The notes below the pieces were generated by a model. The model made no database searches and was not told the DNA's origin. It was given only the letters and a program-made list of their open reading frames with translations. A stretch of 64,000 nucleotides of DNA, taken from Agrobacterium sp. RAC06 (lineage in GTDB: Bacteria; Pseudomonadota; Alphaproteobacteria; Rhizobiales; Rhizobiaceae). Shown here in pieces: positions 8,975 to 17,597 of the stretch (positions are counted from its first letter, which is position 1; the number at the start of each line of letters is the position of its first letter). Location of the stretch: the NCBI RefSeq assembly GCF_001713475.1, contig NZ_CP016499.1, positions 1,674,001 through 1,738,000 of the forward strand, read 5' to 3'. Both the position numbers and the translations under genes were made by a program.

Positions 8975-11900
8975 TTGCGCAAGTTGACGATGGACGCGCG
9001 TGCCGACAGGCGACTGAGCAACGGCATGCTCTGGCTGATCGGCGCGGCTGTGCTGAGCGTGCTCATCGTGTCCGCAGGACTGATGATCGACCGCCAGACC
9101 GCGCTTACCGAACGCGGGCGCATCGAGCACGGGATCCTGGATCGCCTGCTGCGTGTGCAGTCCGACATCGAGACTCATCTGGATCAAGACATCAACATTG
9201 CTCTTTCCCTGGCGGACGACATCGCCGACGACGGCCTGCTTTCTCCGTTGGAGTTCAATCGGACGGTCAATCGCCTGATCACCGACAACCCGCAGCTTGA
9301 CAGCATTCGCCTCGCCCCACTCGACGATCCCGCTCGCATGGCCTTTACGCCGAAGGTCACAAGGGACTCGCGGACCATCAGCGTCGACATCCCGGTCCCG
9401 CCTGTCTCATGGCAGTCCAGTACGGCATGGATTTCACTGGTCGTCGACATCGACGCTGGCCGCTTCTTCGACCATCACGGACTGCTGACCGAGGTCGACG
9501 TGCCAGACCATGAAGGGCATGACCACACCAAGGTCGCCATCGTCATGCCATCCGCCGATGGCACCGATGAAGTCTTCGGTGACGAGACGATTTTCGATGA
9601 CAACCCGATCAGCACCGCGTCTGTCGGCGGGCGTCTGGGCTACAATCTCTATGGCGTACCAGCCGATGGCTGGGATGCGGCAATGAACAGGCTGCTACCG
9701 AGCCGCCTTCTGGTCCTGGCCGGCGTCATCGCGATGACGAGTTCCGTGCTGCTCGCCCTCTTCCTGCTGCGCGAGCGCAACCTGAACATCAAGCGTCTGA
9801 GAGCGCGCGAACAGCGGCTTGTCGAACTGTCGCAGCGTTTTCAACTCGCACTGGAAACCTCCAATATCGGCATCTGGGAGATCGACGCATCGACCCATGC
9901 GCTCATTTGGGACAGCCGCAGCGCCGGCCTGCATGGCCTGCCCAACAGCCTGACCGACGAAGAAGACCGCCTGGCAGACTGGTTCGCCTGTCTGCATGCC
10001 GACGATATCGGTCGCGCCGAACAATTCTACTTCGATTCCGTTGTGGCCGCGACCGCCGACCAATGGGACATCAGCTACCGCGTTCCGCTCTCCGACGACA
10101 GTTTCCGCTATCTGCGTTCAGTTGGCGCCCGCACGAGCGACGGCAGCATCACCGGTATCGTCTGCGACGTGACGACCGATACGCTGGTCACCCAGTCGCT
10201 GAGCCGCGCGAAGGAAAACAGCGACATCAAGAACGCCGAGCTGGAGCTTGCCCTTGAGGAACTCTCAAGCCGCGAGCACCAGCTGGCGGAAGCCTCGCAG
10301 CGTCTGGATCTGGCACTCGGCTCATACAATTGCGGCACCTGGGAAGGCGATCCCGTTACGAAGAGCGCCATCTGGGACGAGCGCATGCATCAGCTCTACG
10401 GCATACCGTTCAGCGACAAGCCCGTTGCCGAACACGTCTGGCTGTCACGCCTTCATCCGGACGACCGCGGCGAGATCCAGCTTGCCACAAAGCGGGCGGT
10501 CACGCTCGACCAGATCATCAACACGACACAGAGAGTGGTGTTGCAGAATGGCGAAATTCGCTACATCCGCTCGGTCGGCCAGCCGCATATCGGGCGCGAC
10601 GGCAAGAAGAAGCTGATCGGCATTGCCTTCGACGTGACCGCCGACGCGCTGCTTGCCGAACAACTGCGCAATGCCAAGGCGGAAGCCGACATGCGCAACA
10701 TCGAGCTGGAGCTCGCCAAGAACCGCATCGAGTTCAACGCCCTGCACGACCCGCTGACATCGCTCGCGAACCGCCGTAAGCTCGACCTCGAACTCGACAC
10801 GCTGGCACGCAATGGCAACCGCCAATCGTCGAAGTTCGCGATCCTGCATCTCGACCTCGACCGCTTCAAGGAAATCAACGACACGCTCGGCCATGCGGCT
10901 GGTGATGCCATGCTGGTGCATGCTTCCCGCATCCTGATGAAACACGTGCCGCGCGGCGATCTCGTCGCCCGCATCGGCGGCGATGAATTCGTGGTGCTGG
11001 CACGGCGGCAGACTTCGGTCGACGAGCTGGCGACGCTCGCCAACAAGATCATCGACGAGATGCGCCAGCCGCTCGACTTCGAAGGCTTCGATTGCCGCTG
11101 CGGCGTCTCGATCGGGGTTGCGCAATCCCAGGGCGCGGCACCCGACCCGCGCAAGGTGCTGATCAACGCCGATATCGCGCTGTACCAGGCCAAGGAAAAG
11201 GGCCGGAACTGCTACGAGTTCTTCACCCCGGACCTGCAGGCCAACATCGTCGCCAAGAAACGCATGGCCGACGACATGCTGGCCGGTCTCGACCGCGACG
11301 AATTCATCGTCTGGTACCAGCCGCAATTCGAGGCCTCCAGCATGCAGCTCTGTGGCGCCGAAGCCCTGATCCGCTGGCGCCATCCGGACCGCGGCATCCT
11401 CGCCTCCGGCAACTTCCTGAAGGTCGCCGAAGACCTGAACGTGATGGCACGCATCGACGAACTCGTGCTGCAGACGGCACTCAAGGACCAGATGCGCTGG
11501 ACGGCGCTCGGCATGCAGGTACCGCGCATTTCGGTCAACGTCTCCTCCAAGCGCCTGCATGACGACAACCTGATCGACCAGTTGAAGGGCCTTTCGATCA
11601 CGCCCGGTTCGATCTGTTTCGAACTGGTGGAGTCGATCTTCCTCGACGATAGCGACACGTTCGCCTCCGAGAATATCGAGAGGATCAAGGCGCTCGGCAT
11701 CGACATCGAAATCGACGATTTCGGAACCGGCCATACCTCGATCGTATCGCTCCTGAAGCTCAAGCCGAAGCGGCTGAAGATCGACCGCCAGCTGGTCATG
11801 CCGGTCACGGTCCAGCCGCAGGAACGAAGCCTGGTGCGCAATATCGTCGAGATTGCCCGCTCGCTCGGCATCGAGACCGTTGCCGAAGGCGTCGAAACCC

Positions 11901-12028
11901 ATGAACATGCAGGCATCCTGCGTCAACTCGGATGTGACTACCTGCAGGGTTACGCCTTCGCCAAGCCCCTCTCGTTTGAGGATTTCACCCGCTTCGTCGA
12001 CCGCCTGCCGCAGCGCAAGGCGTCTTGA
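8975..12028 (+). CDS. Membrane-bound PAS-PAS-GGDEF-EAL c-di-GMP enzyme
   Basis: 1017-residue signalling protein. It begins with a transmembrane segment (about 18-38), a periplasmic sensor of about 200 residues (residues 40-240) and a second transmembrane segment (about 243-265). Two PAS modules follow (about 285-400 and 440-560). The GGDEF domain has an intact RIGGDEF (about 665-672), so diguanylate cyclase activity is likely; no RXXD inhibitory site sits at the usual place upstream. The EAL domain has intact EALIRW, NVSSKRL, DDFGTGH and ETVAEGVE motifs, so phosphodiesterase activity is also likely. An AGGGGA at about 8960 favours the TTG at 8975; an ATG at 8990 is the alternative. Confidence 0.95.
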   Translation: MRKLTMDARADRRLSNGMLWLIGAAVLSVLIVSAGLMIDRQTALTERGRIEHGILDRLLRVQSDIETHLDQDINIALSLADDIADDGLLSPLEFNRTVNRLITDNPQLDSIRLAPLDDPARMAFTPKVTRDSRTISVDIPVPPVSWQSSTAWISLVVDIDAGRFFDHHGLLTEVDVPDHEGHDHTKVAIVMPSADGTDEVFGDETIFDDNPISTASVGGRLGYNLYGVPADGWDAAMNRLLPSRLLVLAGVIAMTSSVLLALFLLRERNLNIKRLRAREQRLVELSQRFQLALETSNIGIWEIDASTHALIWDSRSAGLHGLPNSLTDEEDRLADWFACLHADDIGRAEQFYFDSVVAATADQWDISYRVPLSDDSFRYLRSVGARTSDGSITGIVCDVTTDTLVTQSLSRAKENSDIKNAELELALEELSSREHQLAEASQRLDLALGSYNCGTWEGDPVTKSAIWDERMHQLYGIPFSDKPVAEHVWLSRLHPDDRGEIQLATKRAVTLDQIINTTQRVVLQNGEIRYIRSVGQPHIGRDGKKKLIGIAFDVTADALLAEQLRNAKAEADMRNIELELAKNRIEFNALHDPLTSLANRRKLDLELDTLARNGNRQSSKFAILHLDLDRFKEINDTLGHAAGDAMLVHASRILMKHVPRGDLVARIGGDEFVVLARRQTSVDELATLANKIIDEMRQPLDFEGFDCRCGVSIGVAQSQGAAPDPRKVLINADIALYQAKEKGRNCYEFFTPDLQANIVAKKRMADDMLAGLDRDEFIVWYQPQFEASSMQLCGAEALIRWRHPDRGILASGNFLKVAEDLNVMARIDELVLQTALKDQMRWTALGMQVPRISVNVSSKRLHDDNLIDQLKGLSITPGSICFELVESIFLDDSDTFASENIERIKALGIDIEIDDFGTGHTSIVSLLKLKPKRLKIDRQLVMPVTVQPQERSLVRNIVEIARSLGIETVAEGVETHEHAGILRQLGCDYLQGYAFAKPLSFEDFTRFVDRLPQRKAS

Positions 12029-12203
12029 GCCGGCGCACGGCCGGATCACAAACGCTTCGGTGACACTGTGTCGTCGCAAATCGGCGGCGCGCGGCGCAAA
12101 AGCGCTTCACAGAAATTGTCAATTTGCTCTATGAGTGACGCCATCCAAGGCAGGGCCCGCCGGAAGACGTTCCGGCGGACGAGAATGGGACGGTAGCATA
12201 CGC

Positions 12204-13298
12204 ATGTCGCACAATACCTTCGGTCATCTCTTCCGCGTCACCACCTGGGGCGAAAGCCACGGGCCGGCGCTTGGCGCTGTTGTCGACGGCTGCCCTCCGG
12301 GTGTCCGCTTTGCCCAGGAGGATCTGCAGGTCTTCATGGACAAGCGCAAGCCCGGCCAGTCGCGCTTCGTCACCCAGCGGCGCGAAGACGACATCGTCAA
12401 GGTGCTCTCCGGCGTCATGCCGCAGGAAGACGGCACGATGATCACGACGGGCACGCCGGTCTCGCTGTTCATCGAGAATACCGACCAGCGCTCCAAGGAT
12501 TACGGCGAGATCGCCAAGCGTTATCGCCCCGGCCATGCCGACTATACCTATGATCTGAAATACGGGATCCGCGACTATCGTGGCGGCGGACGCTCTTCCG
12601 CTCGCGAGACGGCCGCCCGCGTGGCAGCCGGTGCGCTGGCCCGGCTTGCCATGCCCGGCGTCACCATTCGTGGCGCGCTGGTGCAGATCGGCACGCACAA
12701 GATCAACCGCGAGAACTGGGACTGGGCGCAGGTCGACCAAAACCCGTTCTTCTGCCCTGATGCCGCGATGGTTCCCGTCTTCGAGGAGTATCTCGACGGC
12801 ATTCGCAAGGCAGGCTCCTCTGTCGGTGCCGTGATCGAAGTGGTAGCCGAAGGCGTGCCGGCCGGCATCGGCGCACCCGTCTATGGCAAGCTCGACCAGG
12901 AGATCGCAGCCGGCCTCATGTCGATCAATGCGGTGAAGGGCGTCGAGGTCGGAAACGGCTTCCAGGCCGCCGAAATCACCGGTGAGGAGAACGCCGACGA
13001 GATGCGGATCGGGGCGGACGGCAAGCCCGTATTCCTGTCGAACCATGCCGGCGGCGTGCTCGGCGGTATTTCGACCGGTGAGCCGATCGTTGCGCGCTTC
13101 GCCATCAAGCCGACTTCATCGATCCTGACCGAGAAGCGCTCCATTGATGCCGATGGCAACGAAGTCGATGTGCGCACCAAGGGTCGCCATGACCCTTGCG
13201 TCGGTATCCGGGCCGTGCCTGTCGGCGAGGCCATGCTCGCCTGCATCCTTCTCGACCATATTTTGAGAGACCGCGGCCAGAACGGCCGGACCAGATAA
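12204..13298 (+). CDS. aroC: Chorismate synthase
   Basis: Seventh enzyme of the shikimate pathway, converting 5-enolpyruvylshikimate 3-phosphate to chorismate with reduced FMN. The 364-residue length is normal. The three family signatures are clear: [18 protein letters not shown] near residue 15, the [14 protein letters not shown] segment near residue 125, and [17 protein letters not shown] near the C-terminus. The ATG at 12204 opens the conserved MSHNTFG start; an upstream in-frame ATG at 12135 adds unconserved residues. ribB follows after 11 bp and should be co-transcribed. Confidence 0.97.
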   Translation: MSHNTFGHLFRVTTWGESHGPALGAVVDGCPPGVRFAQEDLQVFMDKRKPGQSRFVTQRREDDIVKVLSGVMPQEDGTMITTGTPVSLFIENTDQRSKDYGEIAKRYRPGHADYTYDLKYGIRDYRGGGRSSARETAARVAAGALARLAMPGVTIRGALVQIGTHKINRENWDWAQVDQNPFFCPDAAMVPVFEEYLDGIRKAGSSVGAVIEVVAEGVPAGIGAPVYGKLDQEIAAGLMSINAVKGVEVGNGFQAAEITGEENADEMRIGADGKPVFLSNHAGGVLGGISTGEPIVARFAIKPTSSILTEKRSIDADGNEVDVRTKGRHDPCVGIRAVPVGEAMLACILLDHILRDRGQNGRTR

Positions 13299-13309
13299 GG
13301 ACTTGCCCC

Positions 13310-14410
13310 ATGAGCTATGACCAGAAGCGCGTCGTCGAGGCGATCCGCGCCTTTGAAGCCGGCGAGATCGTCGTCGTCACCGACGATGACGGCCGCGAGA
13401 ACGAAGGGGACTTGATTGTTGCGGCCGTTCACTGCACCGCCGACAAGATGGCCTTCATCGTGCGCCACACCTCGGGCATCGTCTGTACGCCGATGCCGAA
13501 GGAAGAGGCCAAGCGCCTGAACCTCTCGGCGATGGTGGCGGAGAACGACAGCGCGCATACCACGGCCTTCACCGTCTCCGTCGACTTCAAGCACGGCACG
13601 ACAACCGGCATTTCGGCAGACGACCGGACGCTGACGGTGCGGAATCTAGCCAACCCGAATGTCGGCCCTTCAGATTTCGTTCGCCCCGGGCACATCTTCC
13701 CGCTGGTCGCTCGCGAAGGCGGGGTTCTGATGCGCTCGGGTCATACCGAAGCCGCCGTCGACCTTTGCAAGCTTGCGGGCCTGCCACCGATCGGCGTCAT
13801 CTGCGAACTCGTCAATGACGACGGCACCGTGACGCGTGGCCAGCAGGTTGCCGATTTTGCCGTGAAACATGGCTTGAAGCAGGTGTCGGTCGCCGACCTC
13901 ATCGCCTATCGCCAGCGCAAGGAGACGCTGATCCAGCTGGTCTCCAAGTTCGATCTGCAGACGCCCTATGGCGCGGCCAAGGCCTATGCCTATTCCCTGC
14001 CCTGGGACCCGATGCAGCATCTCGCCGTCGTCTTCGGCGACATCCGGGACGGCGAGGACATTCCGGTTCGCCTGCATCTCGAGCATGTCGGCCAGGATGT
14101 CTTCGGCACCAACCGGCAGGTCGATGGCATCATGAAGCGGATCGCCGACAAGGGCCGCGGCGTGATCGTCTATCTGCGCGAGGGGTCCGTCGGTGTGGGT
14201 GTCTCCACCACCGCACGCAGCGGCAAGCATGACCGCGAAGATCATTCGGAAGCCCAGGCACGCGAAAGCGAATGGCTGGAAATCGGGCTCGGCGCGCAGA
14301 TCCTGAAGGACCTCGGCGTCACCTCGATCCGGCTCTTCTCGTCGCGCGAGCGCCACTATGTCGGGCTCGAAGGTTTTGGCATCAAGATTTCGGCGACGGA
14401 GATCGTCTGA
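13310..14410 (+). CDS. ribB: 3,4-dihydroxy-2-butanone 4-phosphate synthase with degenerate GTP cyclohydrolase II domain
   Basis: Riboflavin-pathway enzyme of 366 residues. Residues 1-200 are a complete RibB domain with the acidic DDDGRENEGDLI loop, HTSGIVC and GHTEAAVDL. Residues about 205-366 align to GTP cyclohydrolase II in layout, but the zinc-binding cysteine cluster of true RibA is missing: the corresponding segment reads HVGQDVFGTNRQVDG with no cysteine. The C-terminal half is therefore probably not catalytic (the RibBX arrangement). The start ATG at 13310 has AAGGA overlapping the end of aroC. A separate ribA would be needed elsewhere in the genome. Confidence 0.93.
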   Translation: MSYDQKRVVEAIRAFEAGEIVVVTDDDGRENEGDLIVAAVHCTADKMAFIVRHTSGIVCTPMPKEEAKRLNLSAMVAENDSAHTTAFTVSVDFKHGTTTGISADDRTLTVRNLANPNVGPSDFVRPGHIFPLVAREGGVLMRSGHTEAAVDLCKLAGLPPIGVICELVNDDGTVTRGQQVADFAVKHGLKQVSVADLIAYRQRKETLIQLVSKFDLQTPYGAAKAYAYSLPWDPMQHLAVVFGDIRDGEDIPVRLHLEHVGQDVFGTNRQVDGIMKRIADKGRGVIVYLREGSVGVGVSTTARSGKHDREDHSEAQARESEWLEIGLGAQILKDLGVTSIRLFSSRERHYVGLEGFGIKISATEIV

Positions 14411-14469
14411 GGGCCTTGCCTCTCGATTGATGCGATGTGGCGGCTGACAGCCGCCTGATCACCCCACCC

Positions 14470-14507
14470 CGGACCTTCGGTCCGACCCTCCCCCTCAAGG
14501 GGAGGGT
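14470..14507. repeat. Short GC-rich double-hairpin intergenic repeat, possible ribB terminator
   Basis: Two adjacent perfect hairpins lie here: CGGACC-ttc-GGTCCG (14470-14484) and ACCCTCCCC-ctcaa-GGGGAGGGT (14485-14507). The sequence type is that of rhizobial intergenic palindromes. No T-tract follows, so intrinsic termination is doubtful. Confidence 0.65.
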
Positions 14508-14534
14508 GGAGTGACCCGAGTGCCGCCGAAAAGC

Positions 14535-15233
14535 TCAGAACCCGATCGGCCCCTCGATTACCGGCTCTGGCCTGCCTTTCCAGCTCAGCCGCCAGACGTC
14601 CCCCTGGCGCACCGACTGGACGGCAGCGGGCCGCAATATGGCAAAGCAGGTTCCGCTATCGTGGCGGACTGACGGGTAGACGATGCCGTTCAGCCCGGAC
14701 CGTCTGGCTTCGAGGGCCAGGCGGTTGCCCTCCGGGTAGCCGAGCGCCTTATCCAGCGAGAGCGCCGGATGATCGGGCAGCGTCCTCAGGTCGAGGAACT
14801 CTCCCGACGTGCTGCAGAGCATTTCCGCATAATCGGCCACCGCTTCATAGACGCCCGTTCGTGACAGGAATTCCGTCATGTGAAAGGCGATTTCGGCGAG
14901 GCATGTGTCTACGCCGAGCGCCGCATACCAGGCACCCCGGGTCTCACCGTTGAAGCGATTGGGTTCGCGCGGCTTGGCATAGGCGAAGCTAGCATTGATG
15001 AAATGCGCATGCGGCACGTCATAGACGAGTTCGTTGGCAGCCAGCCCGGAAATACCTGTTGACTGGGCCTGGATGCGGGTCGACGTGGCCGCCTCGATCT
15101 CGGCGAGTTCGGCGAGTTCATCGGCCGTATCGGCGAGTGGCGCGAGCACGGCTTGGCGCAAGCGTGCGGTGGAGACGAGACGCACGGTCCTTGGATAGGC
15201 GACAATGCTCACCGGAACGCCGGCGACCTCCAA
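14535..15233 (-). CDS. RES-domain toxin (NAD+-degrading family)
   Basis: 232-residue protein of the RES family, toxins that destroy NAD+ in characterised pairs. The residues that name the family are present: an Arg in PNRFNGETRGAWYAA, a Glu in CLAEIAFH, and a Ser in RHDSGTCFAILRP near the C-terminus. It directly follows the antitoxin gene with one base between the antitoxin stop and the TTG codon at 15233, so translation is coupled. A GTG at 15212 is an alternative start with a GGAGGT upstream but long spacing. The partner upstream encodes an Xre/MbcA/ParS-type protein, the normal cognate antitoxin class. Confidence 0.93.
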   Translation of the reverse strand: MEVAGVPVSIVAYPRTVRLVSTARLRQAVLAPLADTADELAELAEIEAATSTRIQAQSTGISGLAANELVYDVPHAHFINASFAYAKPREPNRFNGETRGAWYAALGVDTCLAEIAFHMTEFLSRTGVYEAVADYAEMLCSTSGEFLDLRTLPDHPALSLDKALGYPEGNRLALEARRSGLNGIVYPSVRHDSGTCFAILRPAAVQSVRQGDVWRLSWKGRPEPVIEGPIGF

Positions 15234-15234
15234 G

Positions 15235-15669
15235 TCAGAGCCCCCCGCGCACGGCGTCGAGATAGCGGCGGACCTCCAGCATATGCGGGATCCCGCCTTC
15301 GATCATGGCGGCGACGGGCGTGCGGCGATCAAAGAGCGGCCCGGTATTTTCCAGCATCGGCCAGCGGTCGGCCATGGTATCGACGAAGAGCAGATGCAGC
15401 GCCTTGTAGATGCCGGTCAGCGCCGAGATCCGGGTCATCTGATCCTGGCTCAGGGTTTTCGTGACGCTCTCAGGCTTCAACCGTTCCCAGGTGCTGAGCG
15501 AGACCCCGAGCAAGGCCGCCGCCTGCTGGCTCGTCAGGTCCCACTGAATGACCAGACGGCGAAAGGCTTTCAGCGCAGTCGTCGAAAGACGCTTCCGATC
15601 GGCTTCGATCGAGAAGCCCTGAGGCGGAGCGGCATCCGAGACGGCCTTGCGTTCGACAGCATGGAGCAT
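15235..15669 (-). CDS. Xre/MbcA/ParS-type antitoxin of the RES toxin
   Basis: Antitoxin of about 144 residues. The N-terminal half carries a helix-turn-helix (about residues 45-75, LTSQQAAALLGVSLSTWERL) for autoregulation. The C-terminal half is the Xre-like toxin-binding domain (DUF2384 style; LTGIYKALHLLF and a final PHMLEVRRYLDAVRGG). The ATG ending at 15669 has AAGGA seven bases upstream; the ATG ending at 15678 has AAGG abutting it and is less likely. The gene lies just downstream of a long palindrome that is the probable operator. Confidence 0.92.
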   Translation of the reverse strand: MLHAVERKAVSDAAPPQGFSIEADRKRLSTTALKAFRRLVIQWDLTSQQAAALLGVSLSTWERLKPESVTKTLSQDQMTRISALTGIYKALHLLFVDTMADRWPMLENTGPLFDRRTPVAAMIEGGIPHMLEVRRYLDAVRGGL

Positions 15670-15679
15670 AATCGACATC

Positions 15680-15727
15680 CTTCAAGTGACATATGAAAAT
15701 TACGTCATTTGAAGGTTTTTTCAAGTG
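15680..15727 (-). promoter_or_regulatory. Palindromic operator of the RES/Xre module
   Basis: An 11-bp arm, CTTCAAGTGAC (15680-15690), is mirrored by GTCATTTGAAG (15704-15714) with one mismatch and a 13-bp AT-rich centre. A third half-site, TTCAAGTG, follows at 15720-15727. The site sits immediately upstream of the antitoxin start, where autorepressing antitoxin complexes bind in this class. Binding is inferred. Confidence 0.72.
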
Positions 15728-15789
15728 GACGGCACCACTGGGGCCAACAAAGTGGACATTGTGGAACGCCGGCGGCGGCTTGTCCTGCC

Positions 15790-16206
15790 TCAAACCACCC
15801 GGCGCGCCATGCCGACCGAACGCGGTGCAGTCTCGTCGAAGCCGAACTGGCTGTAGAGGCGATTGGCGGGCACGTCGGCGATCAGGCTGACATAGGCGGA
15901 CTTCGGCAGCGTGGCGATGAAGTCGGAGAGTGCCGCCATGATCCATTTCGCGAGCCCCCTGCCCTGATGCGCGGGCAGGATGGCGATGTCGGTCACCTGG
16001 AAGAAGCAGCCGCCATCGCCGATGATGCGGCCCATGCCAACGGTCTGGTCTCCCAGCATCAGGCTGACGCCAAAGATCGAGTTCGGCAGGCCTTTTTCCG
16101 CAGCTTCGCGGGCAAACGGCGTGAGGCCGGATTCAAGGCGAAGACGCATGTAGTCGTCGACGGCGGGCACACGGGGTTCGATGCGGTAGGCGCTGTTGTC
16201 GGTCAC
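15790..16206 (-). CDS. GNAT-family N-acetyltransferase
   Basis: 138-residue single-domain acetyltransferase. The acetyl-CoA-binding motif A is visible as LPAHQGRGLAKWIM (Q/RxxGxG/A pattern) near residues 75-90, preceded by the beta strand VTDIAIL, and NRLYSQFGFDE is the usual C-terminal motif B. The substrate is unknown; small-molecule amines or protein N-termini are typical for the superfamily. It lies 29 bp downstream of the YcaQ-like gene on the same strand and may be co-transcribed with it. Confidence 0.88.
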   Translation of the reverse strand: MTDNSAYRIEPRVPAVDDYMRLRLESGLTPFAREAAEKGLPNSIFGVSLMLGDQTVGMGRIIGDGGCFFQVTDIAILPAHQGRGLAKWIMAALSDFIATLPKSAYVSLIADVPANRLYSQFGFDETAPRSVGMARRVV

Positions 16207-16235
16207 GTCTGGTTTTCCTGTTGATTGTGTCTTGA

Positions 16236-17423
16236 TCAGCCGAGCCAGCCGGGCTGCAGGCGCACGGTTTCCATGCCGGCAAAGCGGGCGATACGCTGGA
16301 GTTCGGCTTCCAGCTTATCGAGGCGACCGGCCGTCGGCTTCACGCCCGGCTCCAGCCAGAGGCGGCGGACATGGAGAAGACCTTCCCTGCGTTCCGCCTT
16401 GATGTCGATGCGACCGATGAGGCGGTCGCCCTCCAGCAGCGGGAAAACGTAGTAGCCATATTGCCGCTTCGGCTCGGGCACGAAGACTTCGATGCGATAG
16501 AAGAAGCCGAAGAGACGTTCGGTGCGATTGCGGTCGCGGATCAGGGGGTCGAAGGGCGAGAGCACGCGGATGCGGGCCGGCGGCTCGGGAGCGTCGAGGA
16601 GCGATGCCACGTGGTTCGCGAAGGCAAAGGAGGCGCGCGGCTTGCCGTCGACGGTTTCCAGTTGCAACTCCTGAAGTTCGTCGCGATGGGCGGCGACCCA
16701 GGCCTTGGCCTCGTCGGGAGTGACGATATCGAAAAAGGCGGCGATTTCGCCCGAGGTGGCGAAGCCGAGGCGGGTGAGAGCTGCCCGGCAGGCCCAGTCG
16801 ACGAAGGTTTCGTGATCGACTTCAGCGGTGTGATGTTCGGTTGGGATCACGCGTTCGGAGAGGTCATAGACCTTCTGGAAGCCTTCGCGGCGTGCAATCG
16901 ACAGTTTGCCGGTGTGCCACAGAAATTCCAGCGCCGTCTTCGAGGGATGCCAGTTCCACCAGCCACCGGACTTGTGGTCCTCGGCCTTCACGTCACGGGC
17001 CAGGACCGGACCGTGGTCACGGATGCGGGCATAGGTCTCCTCGAAGGCCTGATCGAAGCCCTCCCCTCGCCACTTCGCCCAGTTCTGCCGGATGCGCTCT
17101 TCACGTCGGACGAAGCGGTGCTTCCAATAGGGGAAGAAGGCCGAGGGAATGACCGAGGCGTCATGCGTCCAGTGTTCGAAAAGCGAGCGATCCTTCTCAA
17201 GAAGGTGCTGCAGATCTTTGGTCCGATAGGTCTGGTTGCGGGAGAACAGGATCTGGTGATGGGCCCGCTCGACCCACTGGATGCTATCAACCTGAACGAA
17301 GCCGAGATCGTGGATCAGGTCGTAAAGCCCCTGACGCCCGAGCGCCTTTGTCGGCGAGCGGGACAGTCCCTGCCGTTCCAGGAAGATCTTTCGCGCGAGC
17401 GTGTTGGGGACGGGAATCGTCAT
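16236..17423 (-). CDS. YcaQ/AlkZ-family winged-helix DNA glycosylase
   Basis: 395-residue protein of the HTH_42 (YcaQ, AlkZ-like) family. Characterised members remove alkylated bases or unhook interstrand cross-links. The protein has the tandem winged-helix architecture. Near residue 45 it reads FVQVDSIQWVERAHHQIL, where QVD matches the Q-x-D catalytic motif of the E. coli YcaQ/AlkX branch rather than the Q-x-Q of Streptomyces AlkZ. The ATG ending at 17423 (MTIPVPNTLARK) was preferred to one 36 bases upstream. A role in repair of cross-links or bulky alkyl adducts is inferred from the family. Confidence 0.87.
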   Translation of the reverse strand: MTIPVPNTLARKIFLERQGLSRSPTKALGRQGLYDLIHDLGFVQVDSIQWVERAHHQILFSRNQTYRTKDLQHLLEKDRSLFEHWTHDASVIPSAFFPYWKHRFVRREERIRQNWAKWRGEGFDQAFEETYARIRDHGPVLARDVKAEDHKSGGWWNWHPSKTALEFLWHTGKLSIARREGFQKVYDLSERVIPTEHHTAEVDHETFVDWACRAALTRLGFATSGEIAAFFDIVTPDEAKAWVAAHRDELQELQLETVDGKPRASFAFANHVASLLDAPEPPARIRVLSPFDPLIRDRNRTERLFGFFYRIEVFVPEPKRQYGYYVFPLLEGDRLIGRIDIKAERREGLLHVRRLWLEPGVKPTAGRLDKLEAELQRIARFAGMETVRLQPGWLG

Positions 17424-17597
17424 GGTTGAGAGGCTAGGACATGTTCGCGGTTTGTTCAATGGGCAAAGACTTGTGGTAGTGGAGAGCTGCCGCGTCAGGT
17501 CGCGTCACGGTCGGCATGTTCTAAGACGTACTGGTCTCTGGCACCATGATCTCTGTCGGTCTATAGGATCACGGACTGCCCTCGGAGAATCTCCGCC

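Noticed and set aside
10445..12079. A 544-codon open frame on the minus strand opposite the GGDEF-EAL gene
   Set aside because: It is a shadow of a GC-rich coding region; the plus strand encodes intact catalytic motifs and the minus frame has no recognisable domain.
17424..17597. A BioR operator upstream of bioM
   Set aside because: No TTATCTATAA- or TTATAGATAA-like sequence is present; the only similar stretch is a single CTATAGG.
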